Source: an uncultured bacterium (GTDB lineage Bacteria; Cyanobacteriota; Vampirovibrionia; Gastranaerophilales; Gastranaerophilaceae). Taken from it: DNA of 21,269 nucleotides. The DNA is taken from NCBI GenBank assembly GCA_900556295.1, contig USOK01000002.1, forward strand, positions 1-21,269, read 5' to 3'. Shown piece after piece: positions 14,002 to 20,703 of this stretch. How positions within the stretch are numbered: position 1 is the first letter of the stretch; each line of letters opens with the position of its first letter. The notes under the pieces are model-generated. The model saw nothing but the letters and a program-made list of their open reading frames with translations, did not search any database and was not told the DNA's origin. A program made the translations under genes and the position numbers.

Positions 14002-14518
14002 AATTTTTATTTTTTTGTTAATAATTTTATCTGGAATGAGTATTTGTTTCGCATCGGATGATGTTTTTAACCACCCATCAACAAGTAAGGCTATTTCAAG
14101 TCAAATGCCAAAGTTGAAAGATGTTTCTTGCAAATTTACGCAAGAAAAATATATTGGCTCTGCTGTCTTAAAATCAGGTGGAAATTTTCAGTTTGTAAAA
14201 AATAAAGGTGCTATTTTTGAAACCCTTTATCCTATAAAATCAACTGTTTCTTATACATCTGCCCAAAATAAGCAGATGAATGATGTAATTGTTGCAGTTT
14301 CCAACAGAAACTATTCATATTTGGATAGGAATTTTTCACTTTTTTACAAAAAAGAAAACAACAATTGGACAATTGGTTTAAAGCCCAAAAAAGGCTCTGT
14401 TACAGCTTCTCAATTGCATGATATAGTTATTAAAGGAAGCGTCGATATTAACAATATTAAAATTGATACAACCAAAAACGGAATTACGGATATTCATTTT
14501 AAATGCAGAACAAATTAG
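13994..14518 (+). CDS. LolA-like periplasmic (lipoprotein/lipid) carrier
   Basis: A 174-residue secreted protein. It has a signal peptide: basic MRKI, then a hydrophobic core FIFLLIILSGMSICFA, with probable cleavage before SDD (about residue 21). There is no lipobox in the right place, so it is soluble periplasmic. The mature part resembles the LolA/outer-membrane-lipoprotein-carrier family used in aryl polyene loci: LKDVSCKFTQEKYI, then LKSGGNFQFVKNKGAIFETL and PIKSTVSYT. It probably ferries a hydrophobic product across the periplasm (inference). It overlaps the thioesterase gene by 8 bases and the exporter gene by 16 bases. It implies a two-membrane cell envelope. Confidence 0.85.
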   Translation: MRKIFIFLLIILSGMSICFASDDVFNHPSTSKAISSQMPKLKDVSCKFTQEKYIGSAVLKSGGNFQFVKNKGAIFETLYPIKSTVSYTSAQNKQMNDVIVAVSNRNYSYLDRNFSLFYKKENNNWTIGLKPKKGSVTASQLHDIVIKGSVDINNIKIDTTKNGITDIHFKCRTN

Positions 14519-16938
14519 TAAAAATATTTAGAATACTTTTTGTACTAATTCTTGTTACCCTTGGGGTACTGGTTTTATTCAAACCTGCACATACCGAAAC
14601 AAATATTCTAAAAGCAATTTTTTCATCAAAAAGCGATAATTTACTTGTCGACTTAAGTAGTAGATTTTCCGCTAAAATAAATATTATCGTCGAAAGTAAC
14701 GATTTTGAAAAAGCAGAAGAAGTTTCAAAAACAATTTACGCTAAGATTGATAAAACTAAAATGAAATCTTCTGATGCAAACATTACAGAAATTATTGAAG
14801 AATATGAAAAATATCACAATAATCTGCTTTCAAACCAAACACGCAAGTATTTGATAAATAAGCAATATGACAAAGTTGAAGAAAATGCTTATGAAGCATT
14901 GTACAACCCCGTCATTCCGCCTGTTGGATCAATTGAAGATGATCCATTTCTGCTTTTAACCGACTTTGTAATGAACTTGAATGAAAACTCCCAAGCACCG
15001 TCTAGTTTTACACCAATTCAACAGAATGATAAATTTTACAGTTTAGTTATGCTCGACGTCGATAAAGAACTTGCACTTTCTCCAACTGTTTTGAACAAAG
15101 AAGTAAAAAAACTCGTTGATATACAAAAAGAATTCTCAAAAAACGGAACAAAAGTTTACTTAACAGGTGCTCCAATTCATTCATATTTTGCGAGTAGTCA
15201 TTCTATATTCGAAATCAATTTAATCTGTATATTGTCAACATTGTTTGTAATTGGGCTTGTATTCTGGTATTTTGGTTCTTTATCTCCGTTAATTCCAATC
15301 GGGTTAAGTATCGGGCTTGGAATTTATGCAGGATATTGTATGACTGCCTTGGTTTTTAGAAACATACATATTTTGACATTTGTATTTTCAACAACGCTAA
15401 TTGGTGTTTGTGTCGATTATTCTTTGCATTATTTTGTTGCATTAAAGGAGGGAAAAACAGGAACAGAAGTAATAAAAGATATTTTCAAAAGCTTGACTGT
15501 AAGCTTAATTACAACAGTTAGTGCTTTTTTAATTTTATTATTTGCAGATTTTACTTTATTGAGACAAATTTCAATTTTCACGATTACGGGGCTTGTCACG
15601 GTATATGGAATTGTGGTGCTGTGGTATCCGTTATTAGAGAAAATAGGTTTGGGTTACAAGCCGGACAACACAAATAGTTTAGATGCAAAGATGCCAAGAT
15701 GCATAGAGGCAAAGTCCGTATCTGAAGCAGCTAAGAAGCTAGGAAGCGAAGCAGCTAAGCGAGATTTAGAGGCGAAGACGCAAAGAAGCGAAGATGTAAA
15801 GTTCATTACAGTAAAGAGCTGTAGGGTGGGGAAAACGCAGTGTCCCCACAAAGCAGATAAAGATGCGTTTGTAGGTCAGGCTATGCCTGACAACAACTCC
15901 AATGAAAAACATGCATTTTTGCATCTTGGCATCTTTGCATCTAAACCACGCTTAACCGCCCAGTTACTTAGTTGCTTAATTGCTATTCTCCTCATTATCG
16001 GATTATTTCACACTCACTTTGACGACAATATAAAAAACATGTATACTCCGCCAAAAACTTTACTTAATGCAGAAAAATTGTTTACTGAAATCGCCGGAAC
16101 TAGTGCTGATACATCGATTTTTGTTGTAAAAGGCAATAACCTTGAAGAACTATTGCAAAAAGAGGAAGAAATTGCAGATAAGCTTAATGGTATAGAATAC
16201 CAAGCTTTGAGCAAATATGTTCCGTCTGAAAAACGCCAAAAATCGAACCAAATTTTACGAAAAGAGTTATACCGAACAAAACTCAATGATTTTGCGATAT
16301 TTTTGCCTGTTCAAAAACGTTCACAATTGATTAGTCAAAACTATGGAAACAATTTTTTGAGTGCAAGTAATGATTTTGAATTTATGAAAAAGAATTTCTT
16401 AATTGATAAAAACACATCTATAATGGTGGTTTCAGACTATAATGGAGAAAAAATCGATGGTGTAAGAATTATAAATTTCCAAAAAGATATTTCTGCACAA
16501 ATTAAACATTGTAGAAGAGTTTGCTTAGGCTTATTAATCCCAATTTTTGGACTTTTGTATTTGTTACTTGCAAAAATTTATGACAAAAAATCCGGATTGA
16601 AAATTCTTTTACCATCTATTTGCGCAGTGATTCTATTATTTGGATTTTTGGGGTTGTTTGGGTGTTCCATCAATCTTTTCCATCTTTTAGCAATTTTTTT
16701 GATAATCGGTTTCGGGCTGGATTATTCGGTGTTTAGGTTTACAAATCCTGAAAAAGCCGGAGATTCAGTGTTTTTGTCATGCATAACAACAGTATTTTCA
16801 TTTGCTTTACTGGCTTTTGCCGGATTTAAGCTGATAAGTTCACTCGGGACGGTACTTTCGCTGGGGCTTTTGAGTTCGTATATTTTTAGTTTAAAATTGA
16901 TAGAGAAAGACATAAAAAAGGATAAAAATGAAGTATAG
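14503..16938 (+). CDS. MMPL/RND-type exporter with a 90-codon repeat insertion
   Basis: An 811-residue exporter of the MMPL/RND superfamily, made of two similar halves. Each half has one N-terminal membrane helix, a large periplasmic domain and five more helices. First half: TM1 about 9-27, helices from about 240 to 378, with VDYSLHYFVALKEG. Second half: TM7 about 490-506, helices from about 670 to 800, with GLDYSVFRF. Residues about 392-482 form a hydrophilic, Lys/Ala-rich segment encoded by a repeat-bounded insert (see the repeat entry). Without it the protein would be about 721 residues. In aryl polyene clusters this family (ApeM by recall) moves the lipid-linked product. No Shine-Dalgarno sequence is seen; translation is probably coupled to the upstream gene. 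Confidence 0.9.
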   Translation: MQNKLVKIFRILFVLILVTLGVLVLFKPAHTETNILKAIFSSKSDNLLVDLSSRFSAKINIIVESNDFEKAEEVSKTIYAKIDKTKMKSSDANITEIIEEYEKYHNNLLSNQTRKYLINKQYDKVEENAYEALYNPVIPPVGSIEDDPFLLLTDFVMNLNENSQAPSSFTPIQQNDKFYSLVMLDVDKELALSPTVLNKEVKKLVDIQKEFSKNGTKVYLTGAPIHSYFASSHSIFEINLICILSTLFVIGLVFWYFGSLSPLIPIGLSIGLGIYAGYCMTALVFRNIHILTFVFSTTLIGVCVDYSLHYFVALKEGKTGTEVIKDIFKSLTVSLITTVSAFLILLFADFTLLRQISIFTITGLVTVYGIVVLWYPLLEKIGLGYKPDNTNSLDAKMPRCIEAKSVSEAAKKLGSEAAKRDLEAKTQRSEDVKFITVKSCRVGKTQCPHKADKDAFVGQAMPDNNSNEKHAFLHLGIFASKPRLTAQLLSCLIAILLIIGLFHTHFDDNIKNMYTPPKTLLNAEKLFTEIAGTSADTSIFVVKGNNLEELLQKEEEIADKLNGIEYQALSKYVPSEKRQKSNQILRKELYRTKLNDFAIFLPVQKRSQLISQNYGNNFLSASNDFEFMKKNFLIDKNTSIMVVSDYNGEKIDGVRIINFQKDISAQIKHCRRVCLGLLIPIFGLLYLLLAKIYDKKSGLKILLPSICAVILLFGFLGLFGCSINLFHLLAIFLIIGFGLDYSVFRFTNPEKAGDSVFLSCITTVFSFALLAFAGFKLISSLGTVLSLGLLSSYIFSLKLIEKDIKKDKNEV
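15821..15852 (+). repeat. REP element inside the exporter gene, copy 1
   Basis: GTAG (15821-15824) plus one G, then the palindrome GTGGGGA (15826-15832) / TCCCCAC (15843-15849) with a 10-base loop, then AAA. It resembles the GTAGGGTGGG-type REPs common in cyanobacteria (recall). Confidence 0.65.
15871..15891 (+). repeat. REP element inside the exporter gene, copy 2
   Basis: GTAG (15871-15874) is followed directly by the perfect palindrome GTCAGGC-TAT-GCCTGAC (15875-15891) and then AACAAC. It lies 18 bases after copy 1 and in the same orientation. Confidence 0.7.
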
Positions 16939-17983
16939 ACGTATAAAAAGGCACGTATCACCTCACATTAAGGCACTTGCAGACGCTCAAAAAATAGCTT
17001 TTGCCCCACTGACTTTTCAGGCTGTTAATGCAATGTTAAAATTTGGAATTTTGAAATTTATAGACGAAAATCCATCGACAATTAAAGAGATTATGGACAA
17101 ATGCAAAACTTCAAAATACACAACAGAGACACTTTTAGAAGTTGCATGTGCTTGTGGAGTTGTAATCAAAACAGGAGACAAATATTGTGCAAGCCTTGTC
17201 GGAAGTGCATTTTTGCAAAATGAAATGACAAAAGTTAATTTTAATTTTGTAAATGATGTTTGTTTTTTTGGAGCTTCAGAACTTGCTAACTCCTTTGAAA
17301 AGGCAGAACCTGTCGGTTTAAAAAAGTTTGTCGGGAATTACGAGACAATCTATAATGCACTTCATCTTTTGCCTGAAAAAATGAAAAAAAGTTGGTTTGA
17401 GTTTGATCATTTCTATTCTGACAGATGTTTTGAGGAAGTTTTGAAAATAATTTGTGAAAATTCGCCTACTCAAATTTTTGATATTGGTGGAAATACTGGA
17501 AAATTTGAGTGTGCTTGTCTTGAATTTGATAAAAATTGTCAGGTTAATATGATTGATTTGCCTGAAAACATTGAGGAAGCTAAAAAACATCTTAAAAACG
17601 ACAGATTGAATTTTTTTGGTGTAAATGTTTTGAAAGATCAATTGCCGAAACTTTCCGGAGCTGTATTTATGAGTCAGTTTTTGGATTGTTTTTCAGAAGA
17701 CCAAGTTGTTTCAATTTTGACAAATGTTAAAAATTCAATGCAAAAAGACACAAAAGTCTTTATCCTTGAACCATTCACGGATAAACAGCTTTTTGACGGG
17801 GCAACGTACTCGCTTATACACATTTCACTTTATTTCACTTGTATGGCGAATGGAAACAGTAAGATGTATTCTGAAAAACGAATGATTGAAATGGCAGAAA
17901 AAGCAGGTTTAAAAATCCACAAAAAATATGAAAACATTGGAGTTCATGACTATACACTTTTGGAGCTTTGCCAAGGAAAATGA
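16928..17983 (+). CDS. SAM-dependent O-methyltransferase (methyltransferase-2 type)
   Basis: A 351-residue class I methyltransferase with an N-terminal winged-helix dimerisation domain (about residues 25-100, including LTFQAVNAMLKFGILKFI). The C-terminal Rossmann domain has the SAM motif IFDIGGNTGKFECA (about 184-197), the acidic second-strand end NMIDLPE, and a post-motif region VFILEPF. The overall pattern matches hydroxyneurosporene/O-methyltransferase-like proteins acting on phenolic or small aromatic substrates. In an aryl polyene context it could methylate the aryl head group (inference). AAGGA 5 bases before the ATG supports the start. It overlaps the exporter gene by 11 bases and the next gene by 4 bases. 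Confidence 0.88.
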   Translation: MKYRRIKRHVSPHIKALADAQKIAFAPLTFQAVNAMLKFGILKFIDENPSTIKEIMDKCKTSKYTTETLLEVACACGVVIKTGDKYCASLVGSAFLQNEMTKVNFNFVNDVCFFGASELANSFEKAEPVGLKKFVGNYETIYNALHLLPEKMKKSWFEFDHFYSDRCFEEVLKIICENSPTQIFDIGGNTGKFECACLEFDKNCQVNMIDLPENIEEAKKHLKNDRLNFFGVNVLKDQLPKLSGAVFMSQFLDCFSEDQVVSILTNVKNSMQKDTKVFILEPFTDKQLFDGATYSLIHISLYFTCMANGNSKMYSEKRMIEMAEKAGLKIHKKYENIGVHDYTLLELCQGK

Positions 17984-18909
17984 ACGAAAATGATGGTAAA
18001 AAGTGGTTTGAGATGAAAGAGCAAGCAGCAGGTAAAAAACGCTTGTTATTGCTTTGGTATATATATAAATTTCTCGGGAAAAAAACTGTAAAATTTATTG
18101 TTTTTTTTGTAACTCTTTTTGCATTTTTGGGCGCTCCTAATGTTAGAAAATATTCGCAAAAATATTTAAAAATTGCAACAGGAAATGGTTCACCAATTCA
18201 AGCATTCAAACATTTTTTGAATTATTCATACGGGCTTGTAGATAAGATGGAAATGTTTACGGATAATTTTCCATTCAAGGACATTTATTTTGCAGACGAA
18301 AACGTAAAAAACATGCTCTATAACGATCTTTTAAAGAAAAAAGGATTATATTTTTTGTGTTCTCATCTTGGAAATATTAATGCAATGCGTACATTTTTCC
18401 GCTCAGGTGAAGTCATTGACGATATAAAGGTGAATTTGTTTTTGGAAGCTCAACAGTGTCAAATTTTTAAAAACTTTATCAATTCTATCTCGTCAGATAA
18501 CCCAATTACTGCCTATTCTGTTGAAAACATTGACGTTACAACATCAATCGAGATAAAGGAAAAATTAGATAACGGTGAAATCTTATTTATTGCAGGGGAT
18601 AGAATTTCTGCGCACAACGAAAATGCCATGTTTGTTTCAGACTTTTTAGGACAAAAAATGGGGTTTCCAATTGGTGCATTCCGCTTTGCATTAATTCTTG
18701 GTGCACCGATTTATTTTATTGCCTGTACTTTAGAAAAAGGCGGAAAATACAAAATACATTTGAAAAAATTCGATTTTCCAGGCTCTCGGAAAGAAAGATT
18801 ACAAGCACTTGAAGCACAATATGTAGAGTTTTTAGAAGATTTAACAAAAAAATACCCGCTCCAGTTTTATCATTTTTATGATTTGTTTCCGGAGCGAGAA
18901 AATGTATAG
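17980..18909 (+). CDS. LPLAT-superfamily acyltransferase (COG4261/LpxL-like) with altered H-x4-E motif
   Basis: A 309-residue membrane-associated acyltransferase. A hydrophobic stretch at about 36-51 precedes the catalytic domain. The usual H-x4-(D/E) motif reads SHLGNINAM, so H129 is present but the acidic residue five positions later is N134. The second conserved block is IAGDRISA, with FLGQKMGFPIGAFRFALIL and APIYFI following. Homologues in aryl polyene clusters attach the polyene or a fatty acid to a lipid carrier. The frame opens at a TTG (17968), but the ATG at 17980 overlaps the upstream stop (ATGA) and follows AAGGA, so it is preferred. It is the last gene of the operon, followed by a terminator. 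Confidence 0.88.
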   Translation: MNENDGKKWFEMKEQAAGKKRLLLLWYIYKFLGKKTVKFIVFFVTLFAFLGAPNVRKYSQKYLKIATGNGSPIQAFKHFLNYSYGLVDKMEMFTDNFPFKDIYFADENVKNMLYNDLLKKKGLYFLCSHLGNINAMRTFFRSGEVIDDIKVNLFLEAQQCQIFKNFINSISSDNPITAYSVENIDVTTSIEIKEKLDNGEILFIAGDRISAHNENAMFVSDFLGQKMGFPIGAFRFALILGAPIYFIACTLEKGGKYKIHLKKFDFPGSRKERLQALEAQYVEFLEDLTKKYPLQFYHFYDLFPERENV

Positions 18910-18910
18910 C

Positions 18911-18934
18911 TATCGGCATTTTTGCCGATATTTT
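18911..18934 (+). terminator. Intrinsic terminator of the seven-gene operon
   Basis: Stem TATCGGCA/TGCCGATA (18911-18918/18923-18930) with a TTTT loop, followed by TTTT. It lies 1 base after the acyltransferase stop. The T-tail is short, and no T-tail exists on the other strand, so it serves the plus-strand operon. Confidence 0.7.
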
Positions 18935-18943
18935 GGAGTTTGA

Positions 18944-19561
18944 TTAATGTTCAAAACTTAAAAGCTTAAATCCACGTTTTTTCTTTTCCAACTCTTTATC
19001 CGGAAGTTCATAGCATTTTATACAACGTGCTTCATAAGTTTCATCCCCGCCAATCATAATTAACGGAGAATGTTTGTCGGCAGGTTTGCCGTCAATAAGT
19101 CTTTGAGTTCTTGTTGCGTTTTCGCATCCACATTTCATACATACAGCATGAAGCTTATGAACTTCTGTCGCAATACACATCAATTCAGGCATACTCCCAA
19201 ACGGTTCAGCTTTAAAATCAAGTTCCAAACCTGTTCCGATAATCTTTTTACCTTCATCCATAAGCTTTGAAATTACTTTAACAATATTTTTATCGAAAAA
19301 TTGAAGTTCATCAATCGCAATAACTTCATCTTCCGGTTTTACAACGCTCATAATTTGAATGGCATGTTTAACCTTAATCGCATCAAGCCACAAACCGTTT
19401 CTTGATTCTATGTAATCCCCTTTAGCTCTTGTATCAACCTCTGGAGAGATAACCTTAACTTTTCTTTTCGCAATAATAGAACGCCTTACACGTCTTAAAA
19501 GTTCTTCTGTTTTGCCGCAACTCATTGGGCCTGTTATTAATTCAAAGCTATATCCGTACAT
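18944..19561 (-). CDS. tdk: Thymidine kinase, type II
   Basis: A 205-residue enzyme phosphorylating thymidine to dTMP with ATP in the salvage pathway. P-loop GPMSCGKTEELLRRVRR (residues about 11-27), Walker B region VIAIDELQFFD (with the catalytic glutamate), the lasso-domain zinc site CMKCGCENATRTQR plus a second pair CIKC, and the substrate-binding GGDETYEARC are all present. Length fits the type II family (about 190-210). GGTGGTGA just upstream is a weak ribosome binding site. It stands alone on the minus strand, with its own promoter and a hairpin-bearing leader, converging on the aryl polyene-like operon. Confidence 0.96.
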   Translation of the reverse strand: MYGYSFELITGPMSCGKTEELLRRVRRSIIAKRKVKVISPEVDTRAKGDYIESRNGLWLDAIKVKHAIQIMSVVKPEDEVIAIDELQFFDKNIVKVISKLMDEGKKIIGTGLELDFKAEPFGSMPELMCIATEVHKLHAVCMKCGCENATRTQRLIDGKPADKHSPLIMIGGDETYEARCIKCYELPDKELEKKKRGFKLLSFEH

Positions 19562-19591
19562 ATATTTTCACCACCATCTATGTTTTCCCCT

Positions 19592-19628
19592 AATTTGGTT
19601 TCCCAAATTCTCCTTTTAAACAATTATA
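19592..19628 (-). promoter_or_regulatory. tdk promoter -10 and leader hairpin
   Basis: On the minus strand TATAAT (19623-19628, preceded by TG) is a likely -10, with only a weak TTTTAA-like -35. Downstream in the leader, AATTTGG-GAAA-CCAAATT (19592-19609) forms a 7-bp hairpin capped by a GNRA tetraloop. An AAGGAG at 19611-19616 precedes the hairpin but no gene starts at the proper spacing. Confidence 0.4.
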
Positions 19629-19656
19629 CATCTTTGAAAATTATTTTAAAAGTAAA

Positions 19657-20454
19657 TTAATGTAAAATTTTATCACGCAATTTTTTCAATCCTGCACCAT
19701 AGAAATATCTCAACTGCTCAGGGAAATTGTCCGCAATATCAATCATATACATATCATGCACGGCAAGTGCTTTTATTAAAAAAGCAATTTCCGAATTTTT
19801 CGTCCACAGAACCTTTGGGTTTTTGATCTTGTTTGGTTGAGTCATTCCAAACAACCCTTCATTTTCATCAGCAGAAAGAAATATAAATTTCCCGCTCACG
19901 TAATATCCAAGCATTGGCACACCGGAATGTTCAAAAACAGTGCCAAAATTGCAAATAAAATTGTCATATTTAACTATTTTTACATCAAGTCCACGGTTAT
20001 AAGCATCCAATAAGTGTTGCTCCAAATGCTTAAAATCTTCGCCCCATAGTTCAATGTAAATATTTTTTTTAGCATTTTTGATTATTTCAATAGTTTTGTC
20101 AATAATTTTGGTTCTGCCATTGATAGCCAAAATCGGTTCAGTATAATCTTCTTCCTTAATATCAGGGAGTTTTTTTTCTAAAAAATTGATAGTTGAATCA
20201 AATTTTCTCTTATAACGTTTAGTGAGTTCTTTTGGACGAATTGGTGTATAAGTAACAGGCTTGGAGTTTGAGCTGAGAACAATATTCAAGGTCTCAAGAT
20301 TTTTTAGCGTGTCATAAGTTCTAGATTGTGGAATATTTGCCAGCTTGCTGATTTCGTAACCTGTTGCCGGAAACTTTTTTAAAAGTGCAATATAAACCTT
20401 TGACTGATATTCGTTAAATCCGAGTTCTTTTAATTTTTCAACAATTTCATCCAT
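19657..20454 (-). CDS. TrmB-like transcriptional regulator
   Basis: A 265-residue regulator with the TrmB architecture. The N-terminal winged helix (about residues 1-80) includes LKELGFNEYQSKVYIALLK, GYEISKLANIPQSRTYDTL and the wing region KPVTYTPIRP. A coiled linker (about 82-100) connects to a PLD-like effector domain (about 105-245) with AKKNIYIELWGED and NRGLDVKIVKYD. TrmB proteins sense sugars or other metabolites and are most common in archaea, but bacterial members are well known, so this alone does not make the segment archaeal. No Shine-Dalgarno sequence precedes the ATG. A weak TTGCCA/TTAAAC promoter 16 bases apart would again give a very short leader. Confidence 0.88.
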   Translation of the reverse strand: MDEIVEKLKELGFNEYQSKVYIALLKKFPATGYEISKLANIPQSRTYDTLKNLETLNIVLSSNSKPVTYTPIRPKELTKRYKRKFDSTINFLEKKLPDIKEEDYTEPILAINGRTKIIDKTIEIIKNAKKNIYIELWGEDFKHLEQHLLDAYNRGLDVKIVKYDNFICNFGTVFEHSGVPMLGYYVSGKFIFLSADENEGLFGMTQPNKIKNPKVLWTKNSEIAFLIKALAVHDMYMIDIADNFPEQLRYFYGAGLKKLRDKILH

Positions 20455-20518
20455 AAAAAGAGTTTAACGGATTTCCCGATTTTTGGCAAGAAGGTTAAAA
20501 ATAATTATAGTAATGGGG

Positions 20519-20547
20519 TTGAATATTTTGAAAAAATAGTGTATAAC
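20519..20547 (+). promoter_or_regulatory. Promoter of the small RNA
   Basis: TTGAAT (20519-20524) and TATAAC (20542-20547) are separated by exactly 17 bases, with TG directly before the -10. Transcription would begin near 20554, just ahead of the first hairpin of the predicted RNA. No coding sequence follows on this strand. Confidence 0.6.
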
Positions 20548-20553
20548 AAAAGT

Positions 20554-20638
20554 ACAGAGCGATAGTTTGCGGAAACTATCAATGCTCTTACGAAAGTCTA
20601 AACGGTTCTTACCATCTCGGTTGAGAGCCGTTTTTTAA
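20554..20638 (+). ncRNA. Predicted small RNA, about 85 nt, two hairpins
   Basis: It lies on the plus strand in the 249-base gap between two minus-strand genes. Stem 1 is AGAGC (20556-20560) with GCTCT (20584-20588). It encloses the perfect 8-bp hairpin GATAGTTT-GCGG-AAACTATC (20561-20580) with a 3-base AAT bulge. Three more pairs (GTA/TAC at 20552-20554/20589-20591) are possible across a bulged C. A single-stranded ACGAAAGTCT segment follows, then the terminator hairpin. I recognise no known RNA family. Absence of a downstream plus-strand gene argues against a riboswitch; a trans-acting sRNA or a xerD/trmB-neighbour RNA is more likely. Confidence 0.55.
20601..20636 (+). terminator. Intrinsic terminator of the small RNA
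   Basis: Stem AACGGTTCT (20601-20609) with AGAGCCGTT (20624-20632), nine pairs with one wobble, followed by a run of six T (20631-20636). This is a strong rho-independent terminator for plus-strand transcription. Confidence 0.8.
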
Positions 20639-20657
20639 TATAAATAAAATCATAAAG

Positions 20658-20674
20658 ATTAGTAATAAACTAAT
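20658..20674 (-). terminator. Weak hairpin downstream of the Xer gene
   Basis: ATTAGT (20658-20663) and ACTAAT (20669-20674) form a 6-bp stem with a 5-base loop. On the minus strand it is followed by CTTTATGATTTT, a poor T-tract. It could end the Xer transcript. Confidence 0.3.
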
Positions 20675-20703
20675 ATTGAATTTATCCATATCGATCTATT
20701 GCA

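Larger units (their letters stand above)
15677..15946. repeat. 270-bp inverted-repeat-bounded insertion inside the exporter gene
   Basis: Perfect 27-bp inverted repeats lie at 15677-15703 and 15920-15946 (arm words TTTAGATGCAAAGATGCC and its complement). They enclose 216 bases containing a 12-base direct repeat (GAAGCAGCTAAG at 15724 and 15748) and two GTAG-headed REP hairpins. The whole unit is 270 bases, exactly 90 codons, with no stop in the exporter frame. It falls in the loop between the two exporter halves. No target-site duplication is obvious. Confidence 0.8.

Noticed and set aside
15654..15851. 65-residue minus-strand frame inside the exporter insert
   Set aside because: It is the reverse reading of the repeat arms and REP hairpin, with no ribosome binding site or recognisable domain.
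19657..20454. TrmB-like regulator as proof that the right part is archaeal
   Set aside because: Bacterial TrmB-like proteins are known, and all neighbours are bacterial.
20554..20638. Riboswitch or attenuator
   Set aside because: No gene follows on the same strand within the window; the next genes on both sides are on the minus strand.
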